A program made the translations under genes and the position numbers. Shown here one piece after another: positions 28,645-38,497 of a DNA stretch of 64,000 bases (position 1 is the first letter of the stretch; each line of letters begins with the position of its first letter). The DNA comes from Gp7-AA6 sp036395755 (GTDB taxonomy: Bacteria > Acidobacteriota > Thermoanaerobaculia > UBA5066 > Gp7-AA6), in contig DASWCZ010000028.1 in NCBI GenBank assembly GCA_036395755.1, forward strand, positions 1 through 64,000, in the 5' to 3' direction. The notes under the pieces are model-generated. The model was not told the DNA's origin. It saw only the letters and a list, made by a program, of their open reading frames with translations, and searched no databases.

Positions 28645-28934
28645 GACCGCGCTCCGCGCGAGTCGGCAACGAGGCGTGAGACGCCGGTCGAGAGCGCCGC
28701 GCGCTCGCGCCGTTTCCGGCGGAAGATCAGGAAGGCGACCGTGCCCACGGCGGTCCAGGGCACCGCGATCAGGAGCAGGATCGAGTAATAGAAGCCGCGG
28801 CCGAGCGAAGCGGACCCGCCCGGGTACTCGGCGTCCGAGGTCGCGTCCTTGCAGAGGGGACAGGCGGAGAGAGCCGCCGGCAGCACGAAGGCAAGGAGCA
28901 AGAGGACGGCCGCAACGCGCACGCTTGATCTCAC
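28641..28934 (-). CDS. small secreted/membrane protein with CPLC motif
   Basis: A 97-residue protein: signal peptide (VAAVLLLLAFVLPAALSA), then 'CPLCKDA' with a CxxC pair right after the predicted cleavage site, a second hydrophobic segment (about 48-69) and a basic cytoplasmic tail (FRRKRRERA). The exposed cysteine pair may bind metal or be redox active. It overlaps the serine hydrolase downstream and lies 10 nt from the DUF420 gene, so it may be the tail of the oxidase cluster. No known family is recognised. Confidence 0.7.
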   Translation of the reverse strand: MRSSVRVAAVLLLLAFVLPAALSACPLCKDATSDAEYPGGSASLGRGFYYSILLLIAVPWTAVGTVAFLIFRRKRRERAALSTGVSRLVADSRGARS

Positions 28935-28944
28935 GGAGGCGATG

Positions 28945-29382
28945 CTACCGAAACGGCTCGCGGGCGTAAAGGTGGTAGAGCATAACGTACACCACCACGC
29001 CGGTCACCGAGACGTACAGCCAGACCGGGAAGGTCCACTTCGCGATGCGCCGGTGCTTCTCGTCCCGCCGCTTGAGCCCGAGATACAGAGTTCTCAGAAC
29101 GAGCGGGAGAACCACGATCGCCAGCAGGGTGTGGGACCCGAGAATCGCGAAGTAGACCGCGCGGATCGGCCCGACCCCGGCGAAGCGGACGGACCCCACG
29201 CGCGCGTGATAGGCCAGATACGAGATCAGGAACGCAGCGGACGTGAAGGCCGCAGCGAGCATCCACCGCCGGTGGCGTTCGATCTCGAGGCGCCGGATCG
29301 CCCGATATGCGACGAGGAGGAACACGGCGCTCGCCGCATTCAACGTCGCGTTGATCGTGGGATGGAGGAGGTCTGGTGTCAT
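28945..29382 (-). CDS. DUF420 membrane protein of the oxidase cluster
   Basis: A 145-residue protein with four membrane helices: 'INATLNAASAVFLLVAYRAIRRLEIERHRRWMLAAAFTSAAFLISYLAYH' and 'FAILGSHTLLAIVVLPLVLRTLYLGL' are typical of the DUF420/YozB family, which is commonly found with heme-copper oxidases and may help their assembly. Conserved histidines occur in 'ERHRR', 'AYHAR', 'GSHT' and 'KHRR'. The ATG at 29382 falls inside the end of a dispersed repeat (29377-29446), which separates it from coxC. Confidence 0.88.
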   Translation of the reverse strand: MTPDLLHPTINATLNAASAVFLLVAYRAIRRLEIERHRRWMLAAAFTSAAFLISYLAYHARVGSVRFAGVGPIRAVYFAILGSHTLLAIVVLPLVLRTLYLGLKRRDEKHRRIAKWTFPVWLYVSVTGVVVYVMLYHLYAREPFR

Positions 29383-29446
29383 CCCGAGCCGCTCCAGGCG
29401 GCGAGGGATCTCAAGATTCCTCGGCGCTGCGCGCTTCGGAATGACA
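29377..29446. repeat. dispersed TCATCCCGAG-type repeat element
   Basis: TGTCATCCCGAG at 29377 and CGGAATGACA at its other end form the inverted ends of one copy, with AGGGATCTCAAGATTCCTCG in the middle. Related to 7151-7277 and 42527-42671. Its minus-strand end GGGATGACA contains the start codon of the DUF420 gene. Confidence 0.75.
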
Positions 29447-29455
29447 GTGGGATTC

Positions 29456-30055
29456 TCAGAACAGGTAAATGATCGTGAAGAGGATGATCCAGACGAGATC
29501 CACGAAGTGCCAGTAGAGGCCGATCGTCTCGACTCCCTGGTGGTGTGCCTGGGTGTACTTGCCAAGAAACGCCTTCCCGGTGACGAACGACATGCACACG
29601 ACGCCGCAGAACACGTGGAAGCCGTGGAAGCCGGTCGTCGTGTAGAAGACCGACCCGAAGAGCGAGACGTGGGGGTTGAAGCCCTCATGGAGCAGGTGGC
29701 GATACTCGTAGGCCTGGATCGAGAGAAAGGTCGCGCCGAAGAGCAGGGTCAGCGACAGAAAGAGCTTGAGCTTCCGGAGGTCTCCGTCGCGGACGGAGGC
29801 GAGGGCCTTGACCATCGTCACGGACGAGCAGATCAGGATGAACGTGTTCAACGCGGTGAGCCAGATGTTGAGGGTGTTGCCGGGGTGCGGCCAGGTGGGG
29901 CTCGCGAACCGGAGCACGATGTACGACCCGATGAGGCCGGTGAAGAACATCACCTCCGAGCAGAGGAAGACCCACATCCCCATCTTGTCGTGGGGAATCC
30001 CGGTCGCCGACGGAGGCTCGAGCGCGTGCTCGTGTGCGATCGCGTGATTCGCCAT
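29456..30055 (-). CDS. coxC: cytochrome c oxidase subunit III
   Basis: A 199-residue, five-helix form of subunit III (the short bacterial type). 'HDKMGMWVFLCSEVMFFTGLIGSYIVLR', 'FTTIG-like FYTTTGFHGFHVFCGVVCMSFV' and 'GVETIGLYWHFVDLVWIILFTIIYLF' are strongly conserved; the glutamate in 'LCSEVMFF' and His-rich 'GFHGFHV' are family hallmarks. It lies between subunit IV and the DUF420 gene and stabilises the catalytic subunit I. Confidence 0.95.
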   Translation of the reverse strand: MANHAIAHEHALEPPSATGIPHDKMGMWVFLCSEVMFFTGLIGSYIVLRFASPTWPHPGNTLNIWLTALNTFILICSSVTMVKALASVRDGDLRKLKLFLSLTLLFGATFLSIQAYEYRHLLHEGFNPHVSLFGSVFYTTTGFHGFHVFCGVVCMSFVTGKAFLGKYTQAHHQGVETIGLYWHFVDLVWIILFTIIYLF

Positions 30056-30062
30056 CGTGACC

Positions 30063-30341
30063 TCAGGGCCTCGGGAGTACGTGCTCGCCGATCCCCACGG
30101 AGACCAGGATGGCTCCGAGGATCAGCGTCGAAGCAACGATGACGCCGAGGCTCTTCCTTTCGAACTTCAAGTGCATGAAGTAGAGGGCGACGAGCAGCGC
30201 CTTGAAACTCGCGAGCGAAACGAGCCCCAGGATCAGGATCGGCCGCGGGATCTTCAAGAACGAGTACCCGACCTCCATGACCGTCACGGAGAGGAGAATC
30301 CAGAAGATCCCCATGTAGTTCGGGTGTTTATGCTCGGTCAC
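30063..30341 (-). CDS. cytochrome c oxidase subunit IV
   Basis: A 92-residue protein with three hydrophobic segments of the CtaF/COX4-pro type: 'YMGIFWILLSVTVMEVGYSFL', 'ILILGLVSLASFKALLVALYFMHLKFERKSL' and 'VIVASTLILGAILVSVGIGEHVL'. 'ALYFMHLKFE' is the family signature. It starts at GTG, 21 nt downstream of the small membrane gene. It assists assembly of the oxidase. Confidence 0.9.
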   Translation of the reverse strand: MTEHKHPNYMGIFWILLSVTVMEVGYSFLKIPRPILILGLVSLASFKALLVALYFMHLKFERKSLGVIVASTLILGAILVSVGIGEHVLPRP

Positions 30342-30362
30342 CTTGCGCTCCTTCCCGCCGCG

Positions 30363-30479
30363 CTACGTCTGCGCCCGCGAAATGATGAAGAGGATCGACC
30401 CGAAAAAGAGGACCGCCGCGACGAGGACGAGAAACAGGAGAACCCGCCGGTTTGCCTCGGGACGAGCGGCGGCGCTCAT
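30363..30479 (-). CDS. 38-residue single-helix membrane protein in cox operon
   Basis: A very short gene whose ATG overlaps the ctaB stop (ATGA, 30476-30479). The product has a polar start (SAAARPEANRR), one membrane helix (VLLFLVLVAAVLFFGSILFII) and ends SRAQT. Its place between ctaB and subunit IV, the coupling and the single-helix form suggest a small accessory subunit of the oxidase, comparable in kind to CcoQ/CtaH-type subunits, but no sequence family is recognised. Confidence 0.7.
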   Translation of the reverse strand: MSAAARPEANRRVLLFLVLVAAVLFFGSILFIISRAQT

Positions 30480-31351
30480 CGGTCGAGCACCATGAGCCCG
30501 AGCACCGCCGGGAGATAGAGAACCGAAACCAGGAAGACGACCCGAGCCGCCTTGACCGAGCGCTTCACGGCGAAAAAGACCGCGCAGCCGACGAACACCG
30601 CGCCCAGTGCGACGGCGCTCCAGAGGTAGCCCTGCCCCGCCGCGGCAAAGGCACCGGCGGCGAGCGTGACGGGAACGAGCGCCGCCGCGTAGGCGATGGT
30701 CTGGCGCCCTGTGGATTTTCCGTCGGGATCGGTCACCGGCAGCATCGGGAAGCCCGCGCGGGCATAGTCGTCGCGATAGATCCATGCGATCGAGAGGAAG
30801 TGCGGGAGCTGCCAGAGGAACAACACCGCGAAGAGCGCCCAGGCCTCGCGATCGAGCGTCCCTCGCGCCGCGGCCCATCCCATCATCGGCGGGATGGCGC
30901 CCGGCACGGCGCCAACCAACGTGCAGAGCGAGGTCACGCGCTTCAAAGGCGTGTACGCGAGCACGTAGCTCGCGAGCGAGATCGCGGCGAGGAAAGCGGT
31001 CAGCCCGTTGACGGCGCCCCCGAGGAGCGCGATTCCGACCGCGGAGATCGCGAGCCCGAACGCGAGCGCATCCGTCGGGGCGAGCCGGCCCGACGGGAGC
31101 GGCCTCGAGCGGGTCCGAGCCATCCGCGCGTCCGCGTCGCGCTCCGCCCACTGGTTGAGCGCCGCAGCGCCGCCCGATACGAACGCGGTCCCCACGAGAA
31201 GCGACAGGAACACGCCCGGACGGAATGACGGCCCGACTCCGAGCGCGTACCCGACCGCGGTCGTCACCAGCACGAGAAAGGTGATCCTCGGCTTCGTCAA
31301 CTCCACGAAGTCGGCGATGCGAACGGGTGCGGCCGCGAGAACTACTTCCAT
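30476..31351 (-). CDS. ctaB: heme O synthase (protoheme IX farnesyltransferase)
   Basis: A 291-residue UbiA-family prenyltransferase. 'FVELTKPRITFLVLVTTAVGY', the first aspartate motif 'NQWAERDADARMARTRSRPLPSGRL' and the second 'WIYRDDYARAGFPMLPVTD' are diagnostic of CtaB/CyoE. The ATG at 31351 overlaps ctaA by 10 nt; further upstream in-frame codons lie in ctaA. It farnesylates heme b to heme o, which CtaA then oxidises to heme A for subunit I. Confidence 0.96.
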   Translation of the reverse strand: MEVVLAAAPVRIADFVELTKPRITFLVLVTTAVGYALGVGPSFRPGVFLSLLVGTAFVSGGAAALNQWAERDADARMARTRSRPLPSGRLAPTDALAFGLAISAVGIALLGGAVNGLTAFLAAISLASYVLAYTPLKRVTSLCTLVGAVPGAIPPMMGWAAARGTLDREAWALFAVLFLWQLPHFLSIAWIYRDDYARAGFPMLPVTDPDGKSTGRQTIAYAAALVPVTLAAGAFAAAGQGYLWSAVALGAVFVGCAVFFAVKRSVKAARVVFLVSVLYLPAVLGLMVLDR

Positions 31352-32296
31352 GCAAAGACAGGGCCGCGTCGTTCGCTTCGCGAACGGCGGCCGGAAAGTT
31401 TTGAAGCTGGAGCTTCCGAAGCCCGATTTCGAGACATCGCGCCGAGACAGAGAGCCAGAGACGTCCCGAGCAGGAGCGCTCCCGTTGCAACGTGGGCCGT
31501 CGTGATCGCCACGTTCTTGCGGGAGAGCACCGTCATCGCTCCGAGCGCGATCTGCAGGAGAACGAGAGCTCCGAGGAAGAGTCCCGTCCGGCGGCGTCCC
31601 GCAGAGAGCGCGGCCGGGACCGTCGCAAACACGAGCCCCGCGACGGCGATCGCCCACGCGCGATGCGCAAACGCGATCGCGACCGGAAAGGAGTCGAGCG
31701 GTGGAACGATCCGCCCGAGCGACAGCGGGAAGTCGGGAATCGCGAGCCCGGCCTTCGTGTGCCGCATGACGGCGCCGATGGCGAGCTGCAGAAAGACGGC
31801 GCCGGCGGTCAACGCCGCAAGTCGTGGAAGCCGTTCTTTCTTCTCCGCTCCCGGTTTCCAGCGCGGCGAAGTGACGACGGCGATCGCGACCGTCAGGCAG
31901 AAAAACGTCTGCGCGAGGCAGGCGTGCGCCACGGACACCGCCGTCGGCAGCAGGAAGATCACCGTCAACCCGCCGAGCAGGCCCTGGGCGACGATCGTCG
32001 AGACCGCGAAAAGCCCGAGGCGGCGGACCCAGCGCCGCGGCTCCCTTCGCGCGAGCCAGATCGCCAGAACGACCGTCAGGACCCCGACGGTCGTCGCGAC
32101 CATGCGATGCCCGTGCTCGTAGAAGACCCCTCCGACCATTGGAGGCATGAGGCGCCCGTAGGAGAGCGGCCAGTCCGGGACGGACAGGCCGGATTCCGTG
32201 GACGTCACGAGGCCGCCGGCCACGATCAACCCGAGCGTCGCGAGCGCCGTGACCACCGCGAAACGATGCAGGGCGACGCTCCTCGGGCGCACGGTC

Positions 32297-32304
<8 letters not shown>
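31342..32304 (-). CDS. ctaA: heme A synthase (COX15/CtaA)
   Basis: A 320-residue protein with eight membrane helices in two homologous halves. Heme-binding histidines appear in 'YEHGHRMVAT', 'SVAHACLAQ', 'FAHRAWAIAVAG' and 'ITTAHVATGALLLG'. 'STESGLSVPDWPLSYG' and 'HTKAGLAIPDFPLSLG' are the paired family motifs. The start at 32304 overlaps the end of ctaD by 8 nt. The C-terminal tail is longer than usual and basic. It converts heme O to heme A. Confidence 0.95.
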
Positions 32305-34071
<1,767 letters not shown>

Positions 34072-34075
<4 letters not shown>

Positions 34076-34830
34076 GAGGCATTCTCCTTGGCGGTCTCCG
34101 CCATCCACCGCTCGAATTCCTCGGGCGTCTCGACCGTGACGAAGCCCTTCATCCGGAAGTGACCGAGGCCACACAGCTCGGCGCAGGCGATCTCCCAGTG
34201 CCCGACCCGCGTCGCTTCGAGCCAGATGTGTGTGGTCATTCCGGGCACCGCGTCCTGCTTCACCCGGAACTCGGGGAGGAAGAACGAATGGATGACGTCT
34301 TTGGAGTGAAGCGTAACGATGAGCGGCCGTCCGACCGGAAAGTGCAGCTGATTGAGGGTCACCAGGTCGTCCGCGGTGCCGAGCTTCCCGTCGGGACCGG
34401 GGTAACGGATGTTCCACGCGAACTGCTCCGCGGTCACTTCGACGTTCATCGCTCCGTGCGGCATGTTCTGCTTGATGTCCGCCCAGCTGCGCCGGGAGAG
34501 GAGAGCGAGAATCACGCAGATGATCGCGGGGACGATCGTCCAGATCACCTCGAGCCGGTTCGATCCGTGCGTGTAGTGCGCGCGCCTTCCCTCGCGATGG
34601 CGATAGCGGAAAAGGAAGAAGAGCAGGAGGGCTTCGACCAGGATGAAGATCGTGCCGGTGATCCACAGGATCAGGTAGAAGAGGCCGTCGATCTGGCTGC
34701 CGAACGTCGCGACGTTCTCGGGCAGGTGCAGCCAGATCGGGAGAGCGGACGCGAGCGACGGCACGGCCGTCGCGCCGAGGGCGCTCAAGGCGACCCGGAA
34801 CCCCCGGCCTCGCGGCGCGACGCTCGCCAC
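34072..34830 (-). CDS. coxB: cytochrome c oxidase subunit II
   Basis: A 252-residue protein with a signal-like start, two membrane helices (48-72, 95-112) and a periplasmic cupredoxin domain. The CuA centre is intact: His181 ('IHSFFLPEFRVKQDAVPG'), Cys216 and Cys220 ('CAELC'), His224 and Met227. There is no fused cytochrome c domain, so this is not a caa3-type subunit II; an external cytochrome c must donate electrons. It is coupled to ctaD and lies 10 nt downstream of the copper-protein-like lipoprotein gene. Confidence 0.96.
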
Positions 34831-34840
34831 GAAGCCGGTC

Positions 34841-35647
34841 CTAACCCTTGAAGCTGAAGTCGACCGTCTTGGACTCCGATCCGGTGACCGTCACGTTCTG
34901 CGTCTGCGCGCCGTATTTCTCCTGCCAGGCCTCGATCACGTAGTTGCCGGGCGGCAGGTTCTTGATCTCGTAGGTCCCCTGCTCGTTGGTGACCGCGAAG
35001 AAGGGGTGGTTCAAGACACCCGCGTAAGCTCCCATCCACTTGTGGACGTCGCACTTGAACCGGACGGGCATCTCGACCGCGTCGAACTTCTTGATCGTCT
35101 CCATCCCCTTGAACGGCTGCCCGATGTTGAACTCCGGGTTCTTCTTCGGAAGCGCGTGGATATTGTGAAGCGTCGAATCGCTGTTCAAGATCCTCAACGG
35201 CTGGCCGGCCTGGATCCCGAAGATGTGGGGGTGGTACTGGCAGCCCTGCTGATCGATGGTGACCGGAGTCGTCGGCGCGGGGTACGTGCCGGTAACCCCC
35301 TCCTTGACATAGACGAACACCCACTGGAGCGTGTTGTTCGGGTTCACCACGACTTCCTGCGAATAGACCGGCGTCGCGTGTGCCGACTTGCAGTAGGCGT
35401 CCGCCTCCATCTTGATCTTTTCCATGGTCGGGGCGGTGCCCGCGAACGCCACCTTGCCGGTCACCATCGCGCTGCCCGTGGCCGGGGCGCCCGCGGCGGG
35501 AGGAGCTCCGGCGGCCGGAGCCGCGGCGGCCGGAGCGGGGGTCGCTTCCTCCTGGAGCAGGGCATCCTCGTCCTTGCCGCCACCGCAGGCGACGAACGAG
35601 AGAGGAACGGCGAGCGTCAGGAGTAGAACGAGCGCGCGCTTCGACAT
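34841..35647 (-). CDS. cupredoxin-like lipoprotein heading the cox operon
   Basis: A 268-residue lipoprotein: signal peptide with lipobox 'SFVAC' (Cys21), a low-complexity Ala/Pro spacer (35-60), then a beta-rich domain with possible copper ligands His161/His164 ('LHNIHAL'), Cys199, His202 and Met205 ('CDVHKWM'), resembling the cupredoxin C-x2-H-x2-M loop. The end ('GTYEIKNLPPGNYVIEAWQEKYG') is a carboxypeptidase-regulatory-like beta sandwich. As first gene of the oxidase operon it could donate electrons or copper to CuA. The function is inferred; the domain order is seen. Confidence 0.78.
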   Translation of the reverse strand: MSKRALVLLLTLAVPLSFVACGGGKDEDALLQEEATPAPAAAAPAAGAPPAAGAPATGSAMVTGKVAFAGTAPTMEKIKMEADAYCKSAHATPVYSQEVVVNPNNTLQWVFVYVKEGVTGTYPAPTTPVTIDQQGCQYHPHIFGIQAGQPLRILNSDSTLHNIHALPKKNPEFNIGQPFKGMETIKKFDAVEMPVRFKCDVHKWMGAYAGVLNHPFFAVTNEQGTYEIKNLPPGNYVIEAWQEKYGAQTQNVTVTGSESKTVDFSFKG

Positions 35648-35661
35648 CGGTTCTCCTTCGA

Positions 35662-35776
35662 GGGACAGATTTATTTTCTGACTTCTAGGCGGGCCGCGGG
35701 TCGCTCCCCAAAGCTGGGCGGATCACAGAGAACGCCGAGAAAATAAATCTGTCCCCAAAACCGGGCGGATCATAGG
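35662..35776. repeat. 18-bp inverted repeat with internal direct repeat
   Basis: GGGACAGATTTATTTTCT (35662-35679) is perfectly complemented by 35738-35755. The segment CCCCAAAxCxGGGCGGATCA occurs twice, near 35706-35725 and 35753-35772. The A/T-rich arms contrast with the GC-rich surroundings. It lies between the divergent cox and ccm operons. It may be a relic of a REP-like or transposable element. Confidence 0.8.
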
Positions 35777-35839
35777 AGAAGCGCGGACCGCATTTCAAGC
35801 CGAGCGCCGGCGGCCGCTCTGGTATCGTGCCGGGGAGTC

Positions 35840-36487
35840 GTGGCTTCTGCGCGAATTGAAGCGAGGGACCTCTCGAAGTCGTTCGCGGGGGTCCCGCTCT
35901 TCGCCGGCGTCTCCTTCGGTCTCGATCGCGGCGTTCTCGCCGTCATCGGAGCGAACGGGACAGGGAAGACGACCCTGTTGAAGATCCTCGCGGGACTCCT
36001 CCGACCCTCGGGCGGCGCGGTCCGCGTGGAAAGAGACGGCAGGGAGCTTTCGCGCGAGGAGCGCCGCTCCCGCGTGGGATGGTCTGGGCCCGATCTCTCT
36101 TTCTACCCCGAGCTCTCCGCGGAAGAGAACCTGGCGTTCTTTCGAAGAGCCGCCGGCTTCGTTTCGAAGCCGGACGACCTCCGCAAGCGCCTCGTCGCCG
36201 TCGATCTCGACCGCGCCGGCGTCCCGGTCGAGCACTTCTCCACGGGGATGAGGCAGAGGCTGCGAATCGCGTTTTCCTTTCTGCTGGACCCGGGAGTCGT
36301 GCTCTTGGACGAACCGATGGCCGGGCTCGACGCGGACGGGCGAGCAGCCGTCCGGCGCCTCGTCGCATCCGCCGCCGCGGGCGGGCCCGTGATCGTGGCC
36401 GCGACGGATCTGGAAGACCTGCCGCCAGCCGATACGGTATTGGAGCTCGAAGGACGGGACACGGGAATCGGGACACGGGACACGTGA
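35840..36487 (+). CDS. ccmA: heme exporter ATP-binding protein CcmA
   Basis: A 215-residue ABC ATPase with Walker A 'GANGTGKTT', signature 'FSTGMRQRLRIA' and Walker B 'VVLLDEPMAGLD'. The 'STGMRQR' signature and the position before ccmB identify it. CcmA and CcmB use ATP to release heme-loaded CcmE in the periplasm. The GTG start at 35840 follows GGGGAG; the stop overlaps ccmB (GTGA). It starts an operon divergent from the oxidase genes. Confidence 0.92.
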   Translation: MASARIEARDLSKSFAGVPLFAGVSFGLDRGVLAVIGANGTGKTTLLKILAGLLRPSGGAVRVERDGRELSREERRSRVGWSGPDLSFYPELSAEENLAFFRRAAGFVSKPDDLRKRLVAVDLDRAGVPVEHFSTGMRQRLRIAFSFLLDPGVVLLDEPMAGLDADGRAAVRRLVASAAAGGPVIVAATDLEDLPPADTVLELEGRDTGIGTRDT

Positions 36488-37176
36488 GCGGTTCCGGCGG
36501 CCGGCTCGGGTTCTTCTCCCGCGCCCGAGCGGTCTGCGCCAAGGACGCCTCGCAGGAGCTCCGGCGCTCGATCGCGCTCGGCTCGATCTTCTTTTTCGCG
36601 GCGACCGCTCTCGCGCTGGTCTCTTACGCGATCGGCCCTTTTGGCCTTCCTGCGGATGCGCGGGCGGGCCTCGACGCGTCGCTCCTCTGGATCATCCTCT
36701 TTTTCTCCGCGGCGACCGGCCTTCCGCGCGCGTTTGTGAGAGAGGAGGAAAGCGGCACCGGCCTCGCGCTACGCGCCGTCGCCCCGGGAATCGTCGTCCT
36801 CGCCGGAAAGGCGTTTTACAACTTCCTCCTCTTTCTCGCGATCGCCGCGCTCTCGGTCCCCGCGTTCGCCCTGCTCCTCGAGTGGCGTGTCGGGTCCCCG
36901 GCCGCCCTCGCCGTCGTCGTGCTGCTGGGGGGCTGGGGGCTCTCGATCGTCTCGACGTTTCTTTCGGCGCTCGTAGCGCGCGCGGGACAGCGCAACGTTC
37001 TTTTTCTCGTCGTCTCCTTTCCTCTGCTGGTGCCCCTGCTTCTTCCGGCGATCGCGGCCACCGTGGCAGCATCGGAAGGATCTTTTGGGGCGACGCCGCT
37101 CCGCGTGCTCGTGGCCTACGACGGGGCCGCGACTTGCGCCGCTTATCTACTGGCGGGAGCGGCGTGGGAGGATTGA
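36484..37176 (+). CDS. ccmB: heme exporter membrane protein CcmB
   Basis: A 230-residue protein with six membrane segments. 'AVCAKDASQELRRSIALGSIFFFAATALALVSYAIGP' and 'LLWIILFFSAATGLPRAFVREEESGTGLALRAVAPGIVVLAGKAFYNFLLF' match CcmB, with the typical 'ReeesGTlda' segment that follows the second helix. The GTG at 36484 overlaps the ccmA stop. It is the membrane partner of CcmA. Confidence 0.9.
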   Translation: MSGSGGRLGFFSRARAVCAKDASQELRRSIALGSIFFFAATALALVSYAIGPFGLPADARAGLDASLLWIILFFSAATGLPRAFVREEESGTGLALRAVAPGIVVLAGKAFYNFLLFLAIAALSVPAFALLLEWRVGSPAALAVVVLLGGWGLSIVSTFLSALVARAGQRNVLFLVVSFPLLVPLLLPAIAATVAASEGSFGATPLRVLVAYDGAATCAAYLLAGAAWED

Positions 37177-37180
37177 GAAC

Positions 37181-37215
37181 GTCGCGGGGACAGGCCCCGA
37201 GGGGCCTGCACCCGC
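37181..37215. repeat. palindromic GGGGACAGG/CCTGCACCC repeat, copy 1
   Basis: CAGGCCCC (37191-37198) and GGGGCCTG (37201-37208) form a stem, flanked by GCGGGGA and CACCCGC. It lies in the 56-nt gap between ccmB and ccmC, inside an operon, so it is transcribed. Other copies: 41744, 48101 (inverted), 48750 and 48791. Confidence 0.85.
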
Positions 37216-37232
37216 CGCAGTTCACGGGAACG

Positions 37233-37874
37233 ATGAAACTTCTGAAACTTCTGCTCCTGCCGTACATGGCGGCGGTGATCGCCGGCGCTTTCCTCTGGGT
37301 CGAGCCGGCGGAGGGATTCCTGGGCGAGTCGTCGCGGATCGTGTTCTTCCACGTTCCCTGCGCATGGACGGCGGCGCTCGCTTTTCTGGTCGCGGCCGCG
37401 TATTCGCTCGCCTATCTCCTCGCGAGGAATCCCCGCTTCGACGAGATCGCCCATGCGGCGGTCCGGCTCGGCCTCCTCTTCGCGTCCCTGACCCTCGTGA
37501 CCGGGTCTCTCTTCGCCCGGATCATGTGGGGATCTTTCTGGAACTGGGATCCGCGGGAATCCTCGTACCTGCTCCTCCTCTTCCTCTACGGCGCGTACCT
37601 CTTTCTCCGCGCCGCCGTCGACGACCCGGAGCGCCGCGCCCGAATCGCCGCGGCCTATGCGCTGTTCGCGATGGTCCTGATGCCCTTCCTTGTCTTCGTG
37701 GCGCCGCGCGTCACCGAGTCCCTCCACCCGCAGACCGTCATCAACCCGCAGGGGAAGATCCTGATGGACGTTCCGACAAAGACCGTCTTCTTCGCCGGTC
37801 TCGCCGGCTTCACCGGCATCTTCCTCTGGCTGCTCCAGCTGGAGACGCGGCTGGCGCACGCGGAGAGGCGATGA
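37233..37874 (+). CDS. ccmC: heme transport protein CcmC
   Basis: A 213-residue protein with six membrane helices. The heme-handling WWD-type segment reads 'RIMWGSFWNWDPRESSYLLLLFLYGAYLFLR', and flanking histidines occur in 'RIVFFHVPCAW' and 'TESLHPQ', as in the family. The ATG at 37233 gives a normal start. CcmC loads heme onto CcmE. Length is slightly short of the usual 240 but all core motifs are present. Confidence 0.94.
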   Translation: MKLLKLLLLPYMAAVIAGAFLWVEPAEGFLGESSRIVFFHVPCAWTAALAFLVAAAYSLAYLLARNPRFDEIAHAAVRLGLLFASLTLVTGSLFARIMWGSFWNWDPRESSYLLLLFLYGAYLFLRAAVDDPERRARIAAAYALFAMVLMPFLVFVAPRVTESLHPQTVINPQGKILMDVPTKTVFFAGLAGFTGIFLWLLQLETRLAHAERR

Positions 37875-37968
37875 GGGCGATGAGGAATGTTCCGCGTACC
37901 GATGCGTTTGCATCACGGAGACGGCCGAAAACGTTGCTTTTCTCGGGTCGGGAAGAAAGAATCGTTTG

Positions 37969-38079
37969 GTGAGCAGCCTCGCCTTTCTCGCCGCGGTCAA
38001 CGTCGTCATCTGGATCGGGCTCTTCTTCTACGTCTGGCGGCTCGACCGGCGCCTGACCGAACGGGAACGAAATCGATGA
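37969..38079 (+). CDS. ccmD: CcmD-like small membrane protein
   Basis: A 36-residue peptide starting at GTG: one helix (LAFLAAVNVVIWIGLFFYVWRL) followed by the basic tail 'DRRLTERERNR', the usual CcmD pattern. The stop overlaps ccmE (ATGA). The 94 nt between ccmC and this gene contain no other credible gene. CcmD links CcmAB and CcmC and helps release holo-CcmE. Confidence 0.8.
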   Translation: MSSLAFLAAVNVVIWIGLFFYVWRLDRRLTERERNR

Positions 38080-38483
38080 AGACCGGATACTGGATCGCGG
38101 CCGGGCTCGCGGTCGTCTTCGTCCTCCTGGGAGTGACGTCCTTCACGAAGACCCTCACTCCCTACCTCACGTTCGACGAGGCGCGGAAGGCGCGCGGCGT
38201 GGTCCAGGTCATGGGCGGTCTCGACAAGACGAGCGACCGGTACGACACCGCCACGCAGCGGCTCTCCTTCGACCTCATGGACGAGAAGGGCCGCCGGATG
38301 CCGGTCGTCTACGGAGGCATCCGGCCCGCGAACTTCAAAGACGCGATCTCGATCGTCGCCATCGGGCGCTACCGCGAAGGCCGGATCGACGCGGAGAAGC
38401 TCCTCGTGAAGTGTCCTTCCAAGTACCAGGGCGCGGAAGTCGAGAGGGCGTATCCCTCCGGCCGGCCGCCGCCGAAGTCCTGA
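38076..38483 (+). CDS. ccmE: heme chaperone CcmE, cysteine variant
   Basis: A 135-residue protein: one N-terminal membrane anchor (residues 6-22) and a periplasmic OB-fold domain with 'YLTFDEARKARG' and 'RMPVVYGGIRPANFKDAISIVAIGRY'. The heme-binding motif, normally HxxxY, is CPSKY here (Cys113, Tyr117). Cysteine-type CcmE is known from archaea and some sulfate reducers and marks the so-called System I* maturation route. It takes heme from CcmC and gives it to CcmF. The ATG sits in the ccmD stop. Confidence 0.93.
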   Translation: MKTGYWIAAGLAVVFVLLGVTSFTKTLTPYLTFDEARKARGVVQVMGGLDKTSDRYDTATQRLSFDLMDEKGRRMPVVYGGIRPANFKDAISIVAIGRYREGRIDAEKLLVKCPSKYQGAEVERAYPSGRPPPKS

Positions 38484-38497
38484 AGGGCGGCTCTCCC

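Noticed and set aside
37875..37968. Possible riboswitch or small gene between ccmC and ccmD
   Set aside because: There is a short ATGCGTTTGCAT palindrome but no match to a riboswitch core I know, and the open frames are not protein-like.
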